From NCBI GenBank assembly GCA_046497075.1, contig JAWOGF010000075.1:1-41472 (forward strand): a stretch of 41,472 nucleotides of DNA, given 5' to 3'. The position numbers and the translations under genes are program-made. How positions within the stretch are numbered: position 1 is the stretch's first letter; the number at the start of each line of letters is the position of its first letter. This document shows, in pieces, positions 32,753 through 41,281 of the stretch. This stretch comes from Saliniplasma sp046497075 (GTDB lineage: Archaea > Thermoplasmatota > Thermoplasmata > Halarchaeoplasmatales > Halarchaeoplasmataceae). The notes beneath the pieces were generated by a model. It had not been told where the DNA came from. It made no database searches and saw only the letters and a list, made by a program, of their open reading frames with translations.

Positions 32753-33526
32753 ATGAGTAATAAAGATATGGAATTGATTGATGAAAATGGAAAAAGATTA
32801 GATGGTAGAGATGTTGATGAATTAAGAGATATCAAGATAGAGGCTGGAATATTGAAAAGAGCTGACGGTTCTGCTTATATCGAATGGGGTAAAAACAAGA
32901 TATTGGCAGCTGTCTATGGACCTAGAGAGATGCATCCAAGGCATGCACAGGAACCTTCGCAGGCTGTGGTCCGGGCTAGATACAATATGGCAGCTTTTTC
33001 AGTACCCGATAGAAAAAGACCAGGGCCTGATAGAAGATCAGTTGAGATCAGTAAGGTCATATCTGAAGCATTGGAAGAAGTAGTGTTTGTAGAGATGTTC
33101 CCTAGAGCGGTTATTGATATCTTTATTGAGGTTCTTGAAGCAAGTGCTGGAACACGATGTGCCGGTCTTACTGTTGCATCGGTGGCCCTTGCTGATGCAG
33201 GTATCCCCATGTCCGATATGATTTCAGCCTGTGCAGCTGGGAAGATCGATGGACATGTGGTACTAGACCTCGGCAAGAATGAGGATAATTTCGGTGAAGC
33301 TGATGTACCTATAGGCTTAGTTCCCAATACGGATAAACTTACCTTATTACAGATGGATGGTAATTTGACCAAAGAGGAATATGAGGAGGCTATGGAATTG
33401 GCGATTAACGCATGCAATGAGATCTATGAATTACAGAGAGATGCATTGAAAACGAGATATTCTACAACGCTTGATGATGAGAAAGAGTTAGATGAATCTT
33501 ATGGAGAAGCTCAGGAGGGGGAATAA
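32753..33526 (+). CDS. rrp41: Exosome catalytic subunit Rrp41
   Basis: This RNase PH-type subunit degrades RNA from the 3' end with phosphate. It has 257 residues. Key features are RLDGRDVDELRDIKIEAG, KILAAVYGPREMHPRH, the RNA-binding RARYNMAAFS, the phosphate-site GTRCAGLTVASVALADAG and the catalytic-Asp stretch NEDNFGEADVPIGL. All point to an active enzyme. AAAGGAGG lies before the ATG. It forms a hexameric ring with Rrp42, whose gene starts 2 nt after its stop. Confidence 0.96.
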   Translation: MSNKDMELIDENGKRLDGRDVDELRDIKIEAGILKRADGSAYIEWGKNKILAAVYGPREMHPRHAQEPSQAVVRARYNMAAFSVPDRKRPGPDRRSVEISKVISEALEEVVFVEMFPRAVIDIFIEVLEASAGTRCAGLTVASVALADAGIPMSDMISACAAGKIDGHVVLDLGKNEDNFGEADVPIGLVPNTDKLTLLQMDGNLTKEEYEEAMELAINACNEIYELQRDALKTRYSTTLDDEKELDESYGEAQEGE

Positions 33527-33528
33527 AT

Positions 33529-34326
33529 ATGAAAGAGATCATATCCACAATAACAAGAGATTATTTGTATAGGTTAATAAAAGATGGTAAAAGGATAGAT
33601 GGTAGAGAAACATTGGAACATCGTGACCTAGAGATCGAAGTTGGATCAATCGGTCCAGCTGAAGGTTCTGCACGAGTGAAGTTAGGTAATACAGAAGTAG
33701 TAGTAGGTATAAAAATGGACGACGGAGAGCCTTTCCCGGATACCCCTGCCCAAGGTGTAGTAATAACAAATGCTGAATTGATACCCATGGCATCTCCACA
33801 ATATGAGTCAGGCCCTCCTGGGGAAGATGCAACCGAGATAGCAAGGGTTGTAGATAGAGGCATCAGAGAAGGCGGAGTGGTAGATACTTCGAAACTCTGC
33901 ATCGAGGAAGGAGAAAAGGTTTGGATGATTTTTATAGACATTCACGTCCTAAATTTCGACGGTAATCTCATCGATGCCAGCGGGATAGGTGCTATGGCGG
34001 CCTTGATGGATGCAGTTGTTCCTGCCTCTGAGTATGATGATTTAGGCGATGATTATGACCTGCCTATAGAACATGTTGTCGTTCCTACCACATTCACTAA
34101 AATCAAAGATACTATATTATTGGATTCTGGCCTTGAAGAGGAGAAGATAGCAGAGGCTAGACTTACGGTATCTACCAATGAAGATGGTGACCTAGTTGCC
34201 ATGCAGAAAGGACTGAGTGGAACATTTGAATACGAAGATACCGTTGAATGTATTGAACTATCTCAAGAGATCGGCGAAACATTAAGGCAAAAAGTGAAAG
34301 ACGCCGTTGAGGAGCGGAAAGTATAA
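33529..34326 (+). CDS. rrp42: Exosome ring subunit Rrp42
   Basis: This is the non-catalytic RNase PH paralogue that alternates with Rrp41 in the exosome ring. It has 265 residues, with RIDGRETLEHRDLEIEVG, GSARVKLGNTEVVVGIK, PMASPQYESGPPGE, RGIREGGVVDTSKLCIEEG and DIHVLNFDGNLIDASGIG. It lacks the acidic catalytic stretch found in Rrp41, as expected. AGGAGGGGG before the start at 33529 and near-overlap with rrp41 show tight coupling. Its last codons overlap the TATA box that probably drives rpl37ae. Confidence 0.96.
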   Translation: MKEIISTITRDYLYRLIKDGKRIDGRETLEHRDLEIEVGSIGPAEGSARVKLGNTEVVVGIKMDDGEPFPDTPAQGVVITNAELIPMASPQYESGPPGEDATEIARVVDRGIREGGVVDTSKLCIEEGEKVWMIFIDIHVLNFDGNLIDASGIGAMAALMDAVVPASEYDDLGDDYDLPIEHVVVPTTFTKIKDTILLDSGLEEEKIAEARLTVSTNEDGDLVAMQKGLSGTFEYEDTVECIELSQEIGETLRQKVKDAVEERKV

Positions 34327-34332
34327 ATATAT
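34321..34332 (+). promoter_or_regulatory. Internal TATA box before the L37Ae gene
   Basis: GTATAAATATAT overlaps the rrp42 stop and lies about 35-45 nt before the ATG at 34366. It would let the ribosomal protein and RNA polymerase subunit genes be made at a higher rate than the exosome genes. Confidence 0.5.
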
Positions 34333-34365
34333 TGAACATAAGCATACATAAAACGGGGCGTAATT

Positions 34366-34617
34366 ATGGCTAAGAAGAAAAAGGTAGGAAGCAGTGGCCG
34401 ATTCAGTTCTCGCTACGGTGTAAAGGTCAGAAGATCGATAAAGGAGATCGAAAGCGAACAGAAAGAGTACTATGATTGTCCTAGGTGTCACCATAAGAAA
34501 GTGAAACGGGAAAGTACAGGGATATGGAACTGTCAAAAATGTGACCTAACCTTTGCTGGTGGAGCTTACAAACCCCATCTAGGAAAAAGGATCAAAAGGA
34601 TAGAAGAGGAAGAATAA
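34366..34617 (+). CDS. rpl37ae: Large ribosomal subunit protein eL43 (L37Ae)
   Basis: The 83 residues form the zinc-ribbon ribosomal protein L37Ae. A basic start (MAKKKKVGSSGRFSSRYGVK) leads to CPRCHHKKVKRESTGIWNCQ and KCDLTFAGGAYKP, giving a C-x2-C ... C-x2-C zinc site. It is full length. The rpoP start lies 1 nt after its stop. Confidence 0.96.
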   Translation: MAKKKKVGSSGRFSSRYGVKVRRSIKEIESEQKEYYDCPRCHHKKVKRESTGIWNCQKCDLTFAGGAYKPHLGKRIKRIEEEE

Positions 34618-34618
34618 G

Positions 34619-34750
34619 ATGTTCAAATGTGCCCTTTGTAAAGAAAGGATAAAGGACATAAGCACCGTTGGGATCCAATGTGAAAACTGTGGTGGCAGAG
34701 TTTTCTACAAAGAGAGGCCAAATGTGAAGAAAGATTTGAAAGCACGATAA
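34619..34750 (+). CDS. rpoP: DNA-directed RNA polymerase subunit P (Rpo12)
   Basis: This 43-residue gene starts at the ATG at 34619 and stops at 34748-34750. Its protein begins MFKCALCKERI, has C-x2-C at the start and a second pair in GIQCENCGGRVFYKERP, the zinc ribbon of the small polymerase subunit P. The end KKDLKAR is typical of the family. It sits between rpl37ae and pcc1 as in many euryarchaea; pcc1 begins 2 nt after its stop. Confidence 0.93.
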   Translation: MFKCALCKERIKDISTVGIQCENCGGRVFYKERPNVKKDLKAR

Positions 34751-34752
34751 TC

Positions 34753-34980
34753 ATGAAAAATGCTTTTATACAATTACCTGAAAGTGAGATGACTGAAGCA
34801 TCGATGGAGTCTTTACTACCAGAGGCTGAAGAAGGGATGAGAAGGGTTGAGGTAAAACTCGATTTTGAATCCCATGAGATACAGATTCTAGCTGAGGATA
34901 CTAGGGCTTTGAGGGCGGCAGTAAACTCATATTTAAGGTGGTTGGAAGTATCGAATGAAATATGGAATGATATTAACTAA
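34753..34980 (+). CDS. pcc1: KEOPS complex subunit Pcc1
   Basis: The 75 residues match Pcc1, the dimerisation subunit of KEOPS, which makes threonylcarbamoyl-adenosine at tRNA position 37. The fold is a small alpha-beta protein: VEVKLDFESHEIQILAEDTR and ALRAAVNSYLRWLEV. RALRAAVNSYLRW is the most telling stretch. The stop TAA shares its last A with an ATG that was not chosen as the prefoldin start. Confidence 0.88.
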   Translation: MKNAFIQLPESEMTEASMESLLPEAEEGMRRVEVKLDFESHEIQILAEDTRALRAAVNSYLRWLEVSNEIWNDIN

Positions 34981-34994
34981 TGGAGGTATATAAA

Positions 34995-35375
34995 ATGGCA
35001 ATGAATCAAGAAGAGATGCAAAGCGAAATAATGAAAGTTCAACAGATCCAACAACAACTTCAACAGATTATACAACAGAAGCAACAGTTGGAAACACGTA
35101 AGAAAGATCTAGAAACCGCGTTAGAGGAGATTAACAAATTGGAAGATGAAACAAAGGTTTACAAGAATATCGGTGAACAGATCTTAGTACAGGTAGAGGA
35201 TAGAGATGATCTAGTTGAAGAGATAGAGGATGATCTAGAATCTTCAGAAGTTCGATTGAAATCTCTTTCTAGACAGGAAGAGAAACTTCGGAATAAATTC
35301 CAAGAACTTCAGCAAAAGTTAACATCACAAATGGGCGGAATGCAGCAGGGTCCAGTAAGTGATGGAGAAAACTAG
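34995..35375 (+). CDS. pfdB: Prefoldin beta subunit
   Basis: This chaperone subunit forms the beta part of the jellyfish-shaped prefoldin hexamer that delivers unfolded proteins to the thermosome. It has 126 residues: two long coiled-coil helices (MQSEIMKVQQIQQQLQQIIQ and EDDLESSEVRLKSLSRQEEK) around a hairpin (DETKVYKNIGEQILVQVE). The ATG at 34995 has GGAGG at 34982-34986 with good spacing; the ATG at 34980 would precede that site. The DHH gene starts directly after its stop, with no gap. Confidence 0.92.
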   Translation: MAMNQEEMQSEIMKVQQIQQQLQQIIQQKQQLETRKKDLETALEEINKLEDETKVYKNIGEQILVQVEDRDDLVEEIEDDLESSEVRLKSLSRQEEKLRNKFQELQQKLTSQMGGMQQGPVSDGEN

Positions 35376-36311
35376 ATGGAACTGAAAAGGGACATACCAA
35401 CCCTTTTTTTATCCCATCAAAACGCAGACCCCGACGCGATAGGTAGTTTATATTTTTTAGGAAATAGGATTGGCGGGGCGATTGCTTTACCAGATCATCC
35501 TGATAGAACTGGTAAAAGACTTGTAAAGTATCTAGATTTTGATTATATATTAGATCCAGATTTATCGGATTATGAACAGATCGTAGTGATAGATACACCG
35601 GACCCTGAACAATTGAAACCCATAAAACTTGATGACATCGAAAATTTGATAGTAATAGACCATCATCCTAGCAATCATTGGGATAATAAAATTATTTACG
35701 AAGAAAGGACGTCATGTGTTGAGATCGTCTATGACTTGATCAATCCGGAGGGCCTTTCGAAAAAAGAGGCAATTGGGTTGATTGCAGGGATGATCACAGA
35801 TACGTCTTATTTTAAAAGGGCTAACTCATGTACTTTCAGAACTGCAGCAGAGATCTTAGAGAAGTCCGGGATCTCACTGGCAAAGGTATCGGATGTGATA
35901 GGTACGGATAGAAGTTATTCCGAAAAGATCTGTAGATTAAAAGGTGCCAAGAGGTCTAATTATCTAGAAGTCGATGGTTATCTAGTAGCTTATACAAAGG
36001 TTAGTAGTTTCGAATCATCGGTATCGACTCTTCTTTTGATATCCGGGGCTGATATCAGTTTTACCGGTTCACAGAGAGATGAAAAATTTTTGATTTCTGG
36101 TAGGGCAAAAGAAGGAGTGGTAGAAAAGGGTATTGATATCGGTAGAATCTTAAAAAATGTCGGAGAATCATGGAAGAATGTATCTGGTGGAGGGCATAAA
36201 GGAGCTGCTGTTTTAAAAGGAGAAGGCAAGGTTAAAATATTTTTAGAACAGTGTGTAGACTATGCAGCGGACCAGATAAGAGAGATGGGGTCAAGTAGAC
36301 CTAAAAGGTGA
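35376..36311 (+). CDS. DHH-family phosphoesterase
   Basis: The 311 residues form a DHH-DHHA1 protein. Metal motifs are SHQNADPDAIGS (13-24), VIDTPD (71-76), DHHPS (95-99) and the Asp in GMITDTSYF. The DHHA1 end has SGGGHKGAA. Relatives are RecJ-like nucleases, NrnA-type nanoRNases and cyclic dinucleotide phosphodiesterases. Placement at the end of the exosome superoperon, touching the prefoldin stop, suggests removal of the short oligonucleotides left by the exosome; this is inference. No membrane or CBS domain is present. Confidence 0.88.
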   Translation: MELKRDIPTLFLSHQNADPDAIGSLYFLGNRIGGAIALPDHPDRTGKRLVKYLDFDYILDPDLSDYEQIVVIDTPDPEQLKPIKLDDIENLIVIDHHPSNHWDNKIIYEERTSCVEIVYDLINPEGLSKKEAIGLIAGMITDTSYFKRANSCTFRTAAEILEKSGISLAKVSDVIGTDRSYSEKICRLKGAKRSNYLEVDGYLVAYTKVSSFESSVSTLLLISGADISFTGSQRDEKFLISGRAKEGVVEKGIDIGRILKNVGESWKNVSGGGHKGAAVLKGEGKVKIFLEQCVDYAADQIREMGSSRPKR

Positions 36312-36312
36312 T

Positions 36313-37347
36313 CTATTCTCCGTCTGGATACGCCCGGTTTAACAATCCCTGTTTATCTTCAAACCTTTCTCTGATAGGTCTTAAAATTTCAACTAATTCA
36401 TCGGCTACAGCCATCTTAAGATCGAGTGGATGCAGATCACCAGATAAAAAGTCTCCTTCGACTTCGGAGTATTTTTCGTAGACAAGATTTCCACCCCATT
36501 TATCTGGTCTCTCTACGATGAATTTGTCCTTATTAGATTTGAGGACAGGAAATACTAGATATTTTAAGTGTTCCAAAACCCCATTGTTTTCCTTCTCCCC
36601 TGCCGGACAATATGCGTCCTTCATCTTGCTTTTGATGGTTTCTTTATCATCTAAAAGGTCTATCTTCGAACCTTTTTCCGACGCACTCATCTTTCCACCG
36701 GTCAATCCTGTTAATAGCGGAGCGAAAACACATATCGGTTTCTTATGACCCAGTTTGGGTAAAATCTCTCTAGATAACATATATATACCCCTTTGATCGA
36801 CGCCCCCATATGCAACATCTGCATCCAGTGCAGCTACATCCATGGTTTGAAGGAGCGGGTAGATGAACCCACCTAGTTTTGGGTTCTCCCCATATCGGAC
36901 CACTTCTGCAGCAGCTCGTTGACATCTATTCAGAGTTGTATCAGCAGCGAGTTTTAGCACTTCTAGGGTATACTCTTCCTCCAATTCAAAACTGCTCCCT
37001 TTTACGAATTCTAGGTCTGACCAGTCCACTCCTGTTGCGTCCATCATCCCTTTGATACATTCCTCATAATATTCACTTCTAGCTTCAAGTAATTCGAAAG
37101 GACTTTTTAGGTCGTCTAAGTGAGCATGGATATCTGCTAGTAAAACTTTGAATACGAATCCAGCTCTAAGGAAGTCTGAGATCTTTCTATGCGTGATAAA
37201 ATGGCCTGTGTGCATCTTACCCGTAGGTGCATCCCCGATATAAGCTACAGGCTTGTTTTTTTGTTCTAATAGTTCTTTCAATTCCTCATCAGTCACAACT
37301 TCGTCGACTTTCCTTTTGATCAGATCGGATCGTTCTTCGAGTTTCAT
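36313..37347 (-). CDS. tyrS: Tyrosyl-tRNA synthetase
   Basis: This class I synthetase charges tRNA-Tyr and is of the short archaeal/eukaryotic type (344 aa). The tyrosine pocket has AYIGDAPTGKMHTGHF with HIGH as HTGH (46-49) and FIYPLLQTMDVAALDADVAY. KMSAS (219-223) stands for KMSKS, as usual in archaeal enzymes. GGVDQRGIYML is also characteristic. A TATA-like CATATTATAAACC (about 37363-37375, minus strand) lies close before the ATG, so the message is probably almost leaderless. It diverges from pgk. Confidence 0.94.
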   Translation of the reverse strand: MKLEERSDLIKRKVDEVVTDEELKELLEQKNKPVAYIGDAPTGKMHTGHFITHRKISDFLRAGFVFKVLLADIHAHLDDLKSPFELLEARSEYYEECIKGMMDATGVDWSDLEFVKGSSFELEEEYTLEVLKLAADTTLNRCQRAAAEVVRYGENPKLGGFIYPLLQTMDVAALDADVAYGGVDQRGIYMLSREILPKLGHKKPICVFAPLLTGLTGGKMSASEKGSKIDLLDDKETIKSKMKDAYCPAGEKENNGVLEHLKYLVFPVLKSNKDKFIVERPDKWGGNLVYEKYSEVEGDFLSGDLHPLDLKMAVADELVEILRPIRERFEDKQGLLNRAYPDGE

Positions 37348-37395
37348 GGTCCGAGGTAATATGGTTTATAATATGTATATTTTGGTTGAATCGGT

Positions 37396-37408
37396 GGTAA
37401 AACTTATA
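37396..37408 (+). promoter_or_regulatory. TATA box of pgk
   Basis: GTAAAACTTATAT lies about 31-43 nt before the ATG at 37439 and supports that start over the longer frame that runs back into tyrS. Confidence 0.45.
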
Positions 37409-37438
37409 TTCATACCGCATAATCAACCTACGGATATA

Positions 37439-38683
37439 ATGGCATACGAAGAGGAATTATTATCCCTCGATCATTTCGATCTAGAAGATAAAACCGTCGG
37501 TATAAGAGTCGATATCAATTCACCCCTGGATCCCTCTACCGGGAGGATACTCGATGACCATCGTATACGTAGTCATGTTCCTACAATCTACGAACTCAGT
37601 GAGTCTAAGGTTGTGATAATTGCTCATCAGAGTAGACCAGGAAAGGATGATTATATACCTATGAAGGTTCATGCTGAACGGCTGAATAAACTGATCAGGA
37701 GAGAAGTAGAGTATATCGATGGCCTTTTCGACAGTCGGGTAAAAAAGAAGATAAATGAAATGGAAAAGGGGGATATATTGATGCTGGAAAATGCAAGATT
37801 CTTTGCAGAAGAGACTTATCTAAAAAGTAATCCCGATATGTCTGTCCATGAAAACTCACACATCGTGAAAAACTTAGCTCCTCTTTTTGATTATTACGTT
37901 CATGATGCCTTCGCTGCTGCCCATAGATCCCAGCCAACTTTGGTAGGGTTCGCCGAGAAAGTTCCGATGGTAGCTGGTAGGGTTATGGAGAAAGAGATAG
38001 TTGATATGGGTAAAGCTTTTGATGAGAGTTTAGATAATAAGATAATCATCTTGGGTGGGATGAAGGTTCACGATTCTTTGGAGATCGCAACCCAGATGCT
38101 TCGTAATAATACAATGGACAGAGTACTGACAACAGGGGTTGTAGGGAACATTTTCCTGATAGCTGACGGGAATGAACTTGGAGAAGGGAATCGTAAATTT
38201 TTAGAAAGAGAACTCTCAGGATATGAAAATCTAGTCGAGGAAGCTAGGGAATTACTAAATGCGTATGGAGATAAGATCAACATTCCAACCGATGTGGTTT
38301 TGAATAAAGATGGGAAGAGAAAAGGAGTTCAGTTGGATGAACTTCCTTCCGAGTACCCTGTTTACGATATCGGTTTGGACACCATAGTCGATTATAAAAA
38401 TTTGATCGAAGAAACTGATCTGGTTGTAGTGAACGGACCTGCAGGTGCTTTTGAGATAGATGAGTTTTCCATCGGGACCAAAGAAATATTCAGATCAGTG
38501 GCTAAATCTAATGGTTTTAGTATAATAGGAGGAGGACATAGTACTGCAGTTGTCGAAAAACTAGGTCTTACAAAAGACATCGACCATCTTTCTACAGGTG
38601 GTGGTTCATGTATCAATTTCCTAGCAGGGAAAGAGATGGCAGGTATCGAAGCTCTTAAACGTTCCAAGAAAAAATTCCAATGA
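37439..38683 (+). CDS. pgk: Phosphoglycerate kinase
   Basis: This glycolysis/gluconeogenesis enzyme transfers phosphate between 1,3-bisphosphoglycerate and ADP. It has 414 residues from the ATG at 37439, typical of archaeal PGK. The N-terminal half has VGIRVDINSPLDPSTGRILD, DHRIRSHVPTI, VIIAHQSRPGKDDY and the HDAFAAAHRSQPTLVGF stretch. The nucleotide half has ILGGMKVHDSL, VVNGPAGAFEID and GGGHSTAVVEKLG. An open frame extends upstream to 37253 across tyrS, but that part is antisense shadow. Confidence 0.95.
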   Translation: MAYEEELLSLDHFDLEDKTVGIRVDINSPLDPSTGRILDDHRIRSHVPTIYELSESKVVIIAHQSRPGKDDYIPMKVHAERLNKLIRREVEYIDGLFDSRVKKKINEMEKGDILMLENARFFAEETYLKSNPDMSVHENSHIVKNLAPLFDYYVHDAFAAAHRSQPTLVGFAEKVPMVAGRVMEKEIVDMGKAFDESLDNKIIILGGMKVHDSLEIATQMLRNNTMDRVLTTGVVGNIFLIADGNELGEGNRKFLERELSGYENLVEEARELLNAYGDKINIPTDVVLNKDGKRKGVQLDELPSEYPVYDIGLDTIVDYKNLIEETDLVVVNGPAGAFEIDEFSIGTKEIFRSVAKSNGFSIIGGGHSTAVVEKLGLTKDIDHLSTGGGSCINFLAGKEMAGIEALKRSKKKFQ

Positions 38684-38738
38684 AGAAATAACAATTTATC
38701 TATAATGGTTTAATTTTGAGAAGCTAAAAATGTAAACT

Positions 38739-38812
38739 GCCACCGTAGCTTAGCTGGCCAAAGCGATGGTTTCGTAAACCATAGACCGCGGGTTCAAATC
38801 CCGTCGGTGGCT
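38739..38812 (+). tRNA. tRNA-Thr (anticodon CGT)
   Basis: GCCACCG pairs with CGGTGGC; the T arm is GCGGG-TTCAAAT-CCCGT (one G-T pair); the anticodon stem ATGGT/ACCAT holds the loop TTCGTAA with anticodon CGT (threonine, ACG codon). The discriminator is U, as in the other tRNA-Thr of this window. There is no intron and no encoded CCA. It sits between pgk and the RnfD-like gene. Confidence 0.95.
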
Positions 38813-38908
38813 TTTACTTTTTAAAGCATCAATTCCATACATCTTTAGCAAAATTTACATATATAACAAAGTGATATATATATTAGGATATTAACTAAAG
38901 GTGAAGAA

Positions 38909-39931
38909 ATGGGAGATGGGGATCAAGTATTCAAAATGGAAGATCCACCGCATCTGCATATAGGCTTTGACAAAAAAGAGTTGATGCTGAGGACATTTTT
39001 ATTGTTGTGTATCATCGCACTTGCTTCGGTAATTATAATGGGTATGGATGCATTTTTACATATCATAATAGCATTGGGGGTTGTTTTGATAGTTCATGGT
39101 ACAATATATTCATACCAGATATGGAAAGGGTTAGAACCTACCTATAAATCACATCTATCTCCACTCGTAGCTGGTTTGATCGTTGGACTAGCTATGCCCA
39201 TCGCAAGTCCATTTTTTGTCACAGCTCTTGTTTCATTGTTGATGATATCAGTTTTTAAATATGGACAAGGTAGGTTTTTTGATAGGAAATATCTTAACCC
39301 TGCAGCCGTTTCAAAAGTGATACTCCTTTTATTTTTGTCTTTAAAGTCTTTAGACGAGGGGTTGCTTTTTCATACTCATCACCTAGACCTTAATCTGATA
39401 ACAACGGAAGGTTTACAGAGTTCTATGTGGATATTTAGTAATGAAACGTTACCTATAATTGGAACTGAACTATCTGCAGCTCAGAGTCTTTTTTTATGGC
39501 AGACCCATGGTTGGATAGGAGGGGCCTCTAGTCTCGTCGTACTGATCGTTGGTACGATCGCTGCTTATTGGCTCAGGTACAAATGGCGTATAATCGTTTC
39601 GACTTTAGTCACGATGACCATCCTTGCTGCTGGAACAGGTTTATACCTAGATGGAGATCCAATACTCCGGATAGCATTCCATGTTTTCACTGGAAGTGTT
39701 ATTTTCCTAGCGTTCTTCATGGCAACTGAACCACAATCTACCCCTCTAACTGAGAATTCCCAGTATGTATTCGGTATATCTTTAGCAGTTCTAACCTTTG
39801 CTCTACAACTATTGAATGTACTAGGTGGTTCTGTAATAGCTCTTGTAATCCTAAATATGGCTACACCATATCTTGATAAGATCGGTATAAAAACACCCTA
39901 TGGTCATAAAGAATCAAAGGGAGGTGCATGA
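38909..39931 (+). CDS. rnfD: RnfD/NqrB-like membrane protein
   Basis: The 340 residues hold about nine membrane helices and match the RnfD/NqrB family of ion-pumping ferredoxin:NAD oxidoreductases. Family marks are DPPHLHIGFD near the start (usual S-P-H), SHLSPLVAGLIVGLAMP, KYLNPAAVSKV, GWIGGASSLVVLIVG, and FMATEPQSTPLTENSQYVFG near the end. The S/T-G-A-T motif whose Thr carries covalent FMN in many RnfD proteins is not visible; LSAAQS lies at about that place. AAAGGTGAAG precedes the ATG, and a TATA-like TTTACATATATAAC lies at about 38854-38867. Its stop overlaps a possible start of the RnfC-like gene, so the two are one unit. Confidence 0.8.
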   Translation: MGDGDQVFKMEDPPHLHIGFDKKELMLRTFLLLCIIALASVIIMGMDAFLHIIIALGVVLIVHGTIYSYQIWKGLEPTYKSHLSPLVAGLIVGLAMPIASPFFVTALVSLLMISVFKYGQGRFFDRKYLNPAAVSKVILLLFLSLKSLDEGLLFHTHHLDLNLITTEGLQSSMWIFSNETLPIIGTELSAAQSLFLWQTHGWIGGASSLVVLIVGTIAAYWLRYKWRIIVSTLVTMTILAAGTGLYLDGDPILRIAFHVFTGSVIFLAFFMATEPQSTPLTENSQYVFGISLAVLTFALQLLNVLGGSVIALVILNMATPYLDKIGIKTPYGHKESKGGA

Positions 39932-39933
39932 TC

Positions 39934-41259
39934 ATGCCTACAGATGAGGAACGCATCCGTCATTTCAAAGAAGAGGGGGGGTTCGAGATGGATATCAGTA
40001 TGAAGAAAGAATCCATCGACGATCCTTTTACAGAAGTTCCCCCTGCTGAAGAGATGATAGTATTTTTAAGGCAGCATATAGGTAAGGAAACTGAACCTCT
40101 AGTTAAAGTTGGAGATCCAGTAAAATACGGGCAAAAGATTGGAGATCTTGAAAATGGGGGCCCTATGGTAGTTCCGGTTCACAGTCCTGTTAATGGAACT
40201 GTAAAGGATATCAAGAAATTAAAACATCCTATTTCTCAGGAACTAGAAAATGCAGTTATTATACGTACTGAAAATGAGGAAAAACATCCGTTCTACGAAC
40301 CTATGAACCTTATAGGAAGTTCAATAGAAAAACTTATAGGCAGAGTTAGAGAAGCAGGGATAGTTGGATTAGGTGGAGCTTCTTTTCCTACACATCTTAA
40401 ACTATCAGAAGAAAAAAAGATATCTCATCTTATAATCAATGCGAAAGAAAGCGACCCGAACCTAGCATGCGATGTCAGGTTGATGATGGAGAAAGGTGAA
40501 GAAATGATACAAGGTATCAAACTGATGGGAAAGATGCTACAGGTCGATAAGATCTTGTTTGCTACCAGAACTAAAGAAGGAGAGGTCCCAGGTTTTGAAA
40601 AACTATTGAAAAAGAATGGTATTGAAATCGTACGGATTCGACCAAATTATTCTGTAGGTAGTGAAAGACTGTTAGTCAAAGAAGTTTTGGACAGAGAAGT
40701 TCCTTCAAAAGGTTTCCCCCCATCTGTAGGTGTAGTTGTTCATAACGTAGCTACAGCATACGCAGTATCTAAAGCTGTCTTAGATGGAGACTCATTAGTC
40801 TCAAGGGGGCTAACACTTTATTCAAAAGAAACTGGCGGTAAAAATCTCTGGGTCAGGATGGGAACCCCCGTTGAGCATGTTCTAAAACACAGTGGAACCA
40901 CTTCTGAGAAATTTGATAGAATCGCTATTGGATCAATTATGATGGGGCCTACGATACCCAATGCATCATACCCCGTTATGAAAGCTACATCTGGTATCAC
41001 TGCATTTACCCATTCTGAGCCCAGCCCTTATGAAAAACAAAAACCGTGTATCAGATGTGGATACTGCAACACAGTGTGTCCTGTTGACATCTATCCAGTT
41101 CTTATAATGGAAGCTGCAAAAAAGGATGACAGTAAAATGATCAAGAAATATCACGCTGAAGATTGTATAGACTGTGGACTATGTTCATATGTCTGTCCAA
41201 GTTTCATCAAACTGACTCCTCATCTCAGGAAGGCTAGTTCTATAGCAAATAAGGATTGA
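39934..41259 (+). CDS. rnfC: RnfC-like iron-sulfur electron-transfer subunit
   Basis: The product (441 aa from this ATG) matches RnfC, the peripheral subunit for NAD(H) or a related donor. Order of parts: the N-terminal sandwich with GDPVKYGQKIGDL and VHSPVNGTVKDI, the nucleotide/FMN region GIVGLGGASFPTHLKL and NAKESDPNLACDVRLM (usual N-A-x-E-C-E-P), the SLBB-like part, and two 4Fe-4S motifs CIRCGYCNTVCP and CIDCGLCSYVCPS. AGGGAGG at 39918-39924 fits the ATG at 39934; the ATG at 39928 is too close. A relative, PduS, has a similar shape, but the RnfD partner favours Rnf. RnfG, E, A and B are not found next to it. Confidence 0.82.
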   Translation: MPTDEERIRHFKEEGGFEMDISMKKESIDDPFTEVPPAEEMIVFLRQHIGKETEPLVKVGDPVKYGQKIGDLENGGPMVVPVHSPVNGTVKDIKKLKHPISQELENAVIIRTENEEKHPFYEPMNLIGSSIEKLIGRVREAGIVGLGGASFPTHLKLSEEKKISHLIINAKESDPNLACDVRLMMEKGEEMIQGIKLMGKMLQVDKILFATRTKEGEVPGFEKLLKKNGIEIVRIRPNYSVGSERLLVKEVLDREVPSKGFPPSVGVVVHNVATAYAVSKAVLDGDSLVSRGLTLYSKETGGKNLWVRMGTPVEHVLKHSGTTSEKFDRIAIGSIMMGPTIPNASYPVMKATSGITAFTHSEPSPYEKQKPCIRCGYCNTVCPVDIYPVLIMEAAKKDDSKMIKKYHAEDCIDCGLCSYVCPSFIKLTPHLRKASSIANKD

Positions 41260-41281
41260 TAAAGGGATTTAATCCTGTAAA

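Noticed and set aside
32914..33941. Minus-strand frames of 126-167 codons opposite rrp41 and rrp42
   Set aside because: Both lie opposite highly conserved exosome genes; their translations are Ser/Ala/Pro-rich as expected for antisense frames.
37253..37438. Upstream extension of the pgk frame by 62 codons
   Set aside because: It overlaps the divergent tyrS gene and its promoter, has low-complexity Ser-rich translation, and pgk has a TATA box and conserved beginning at 37439.
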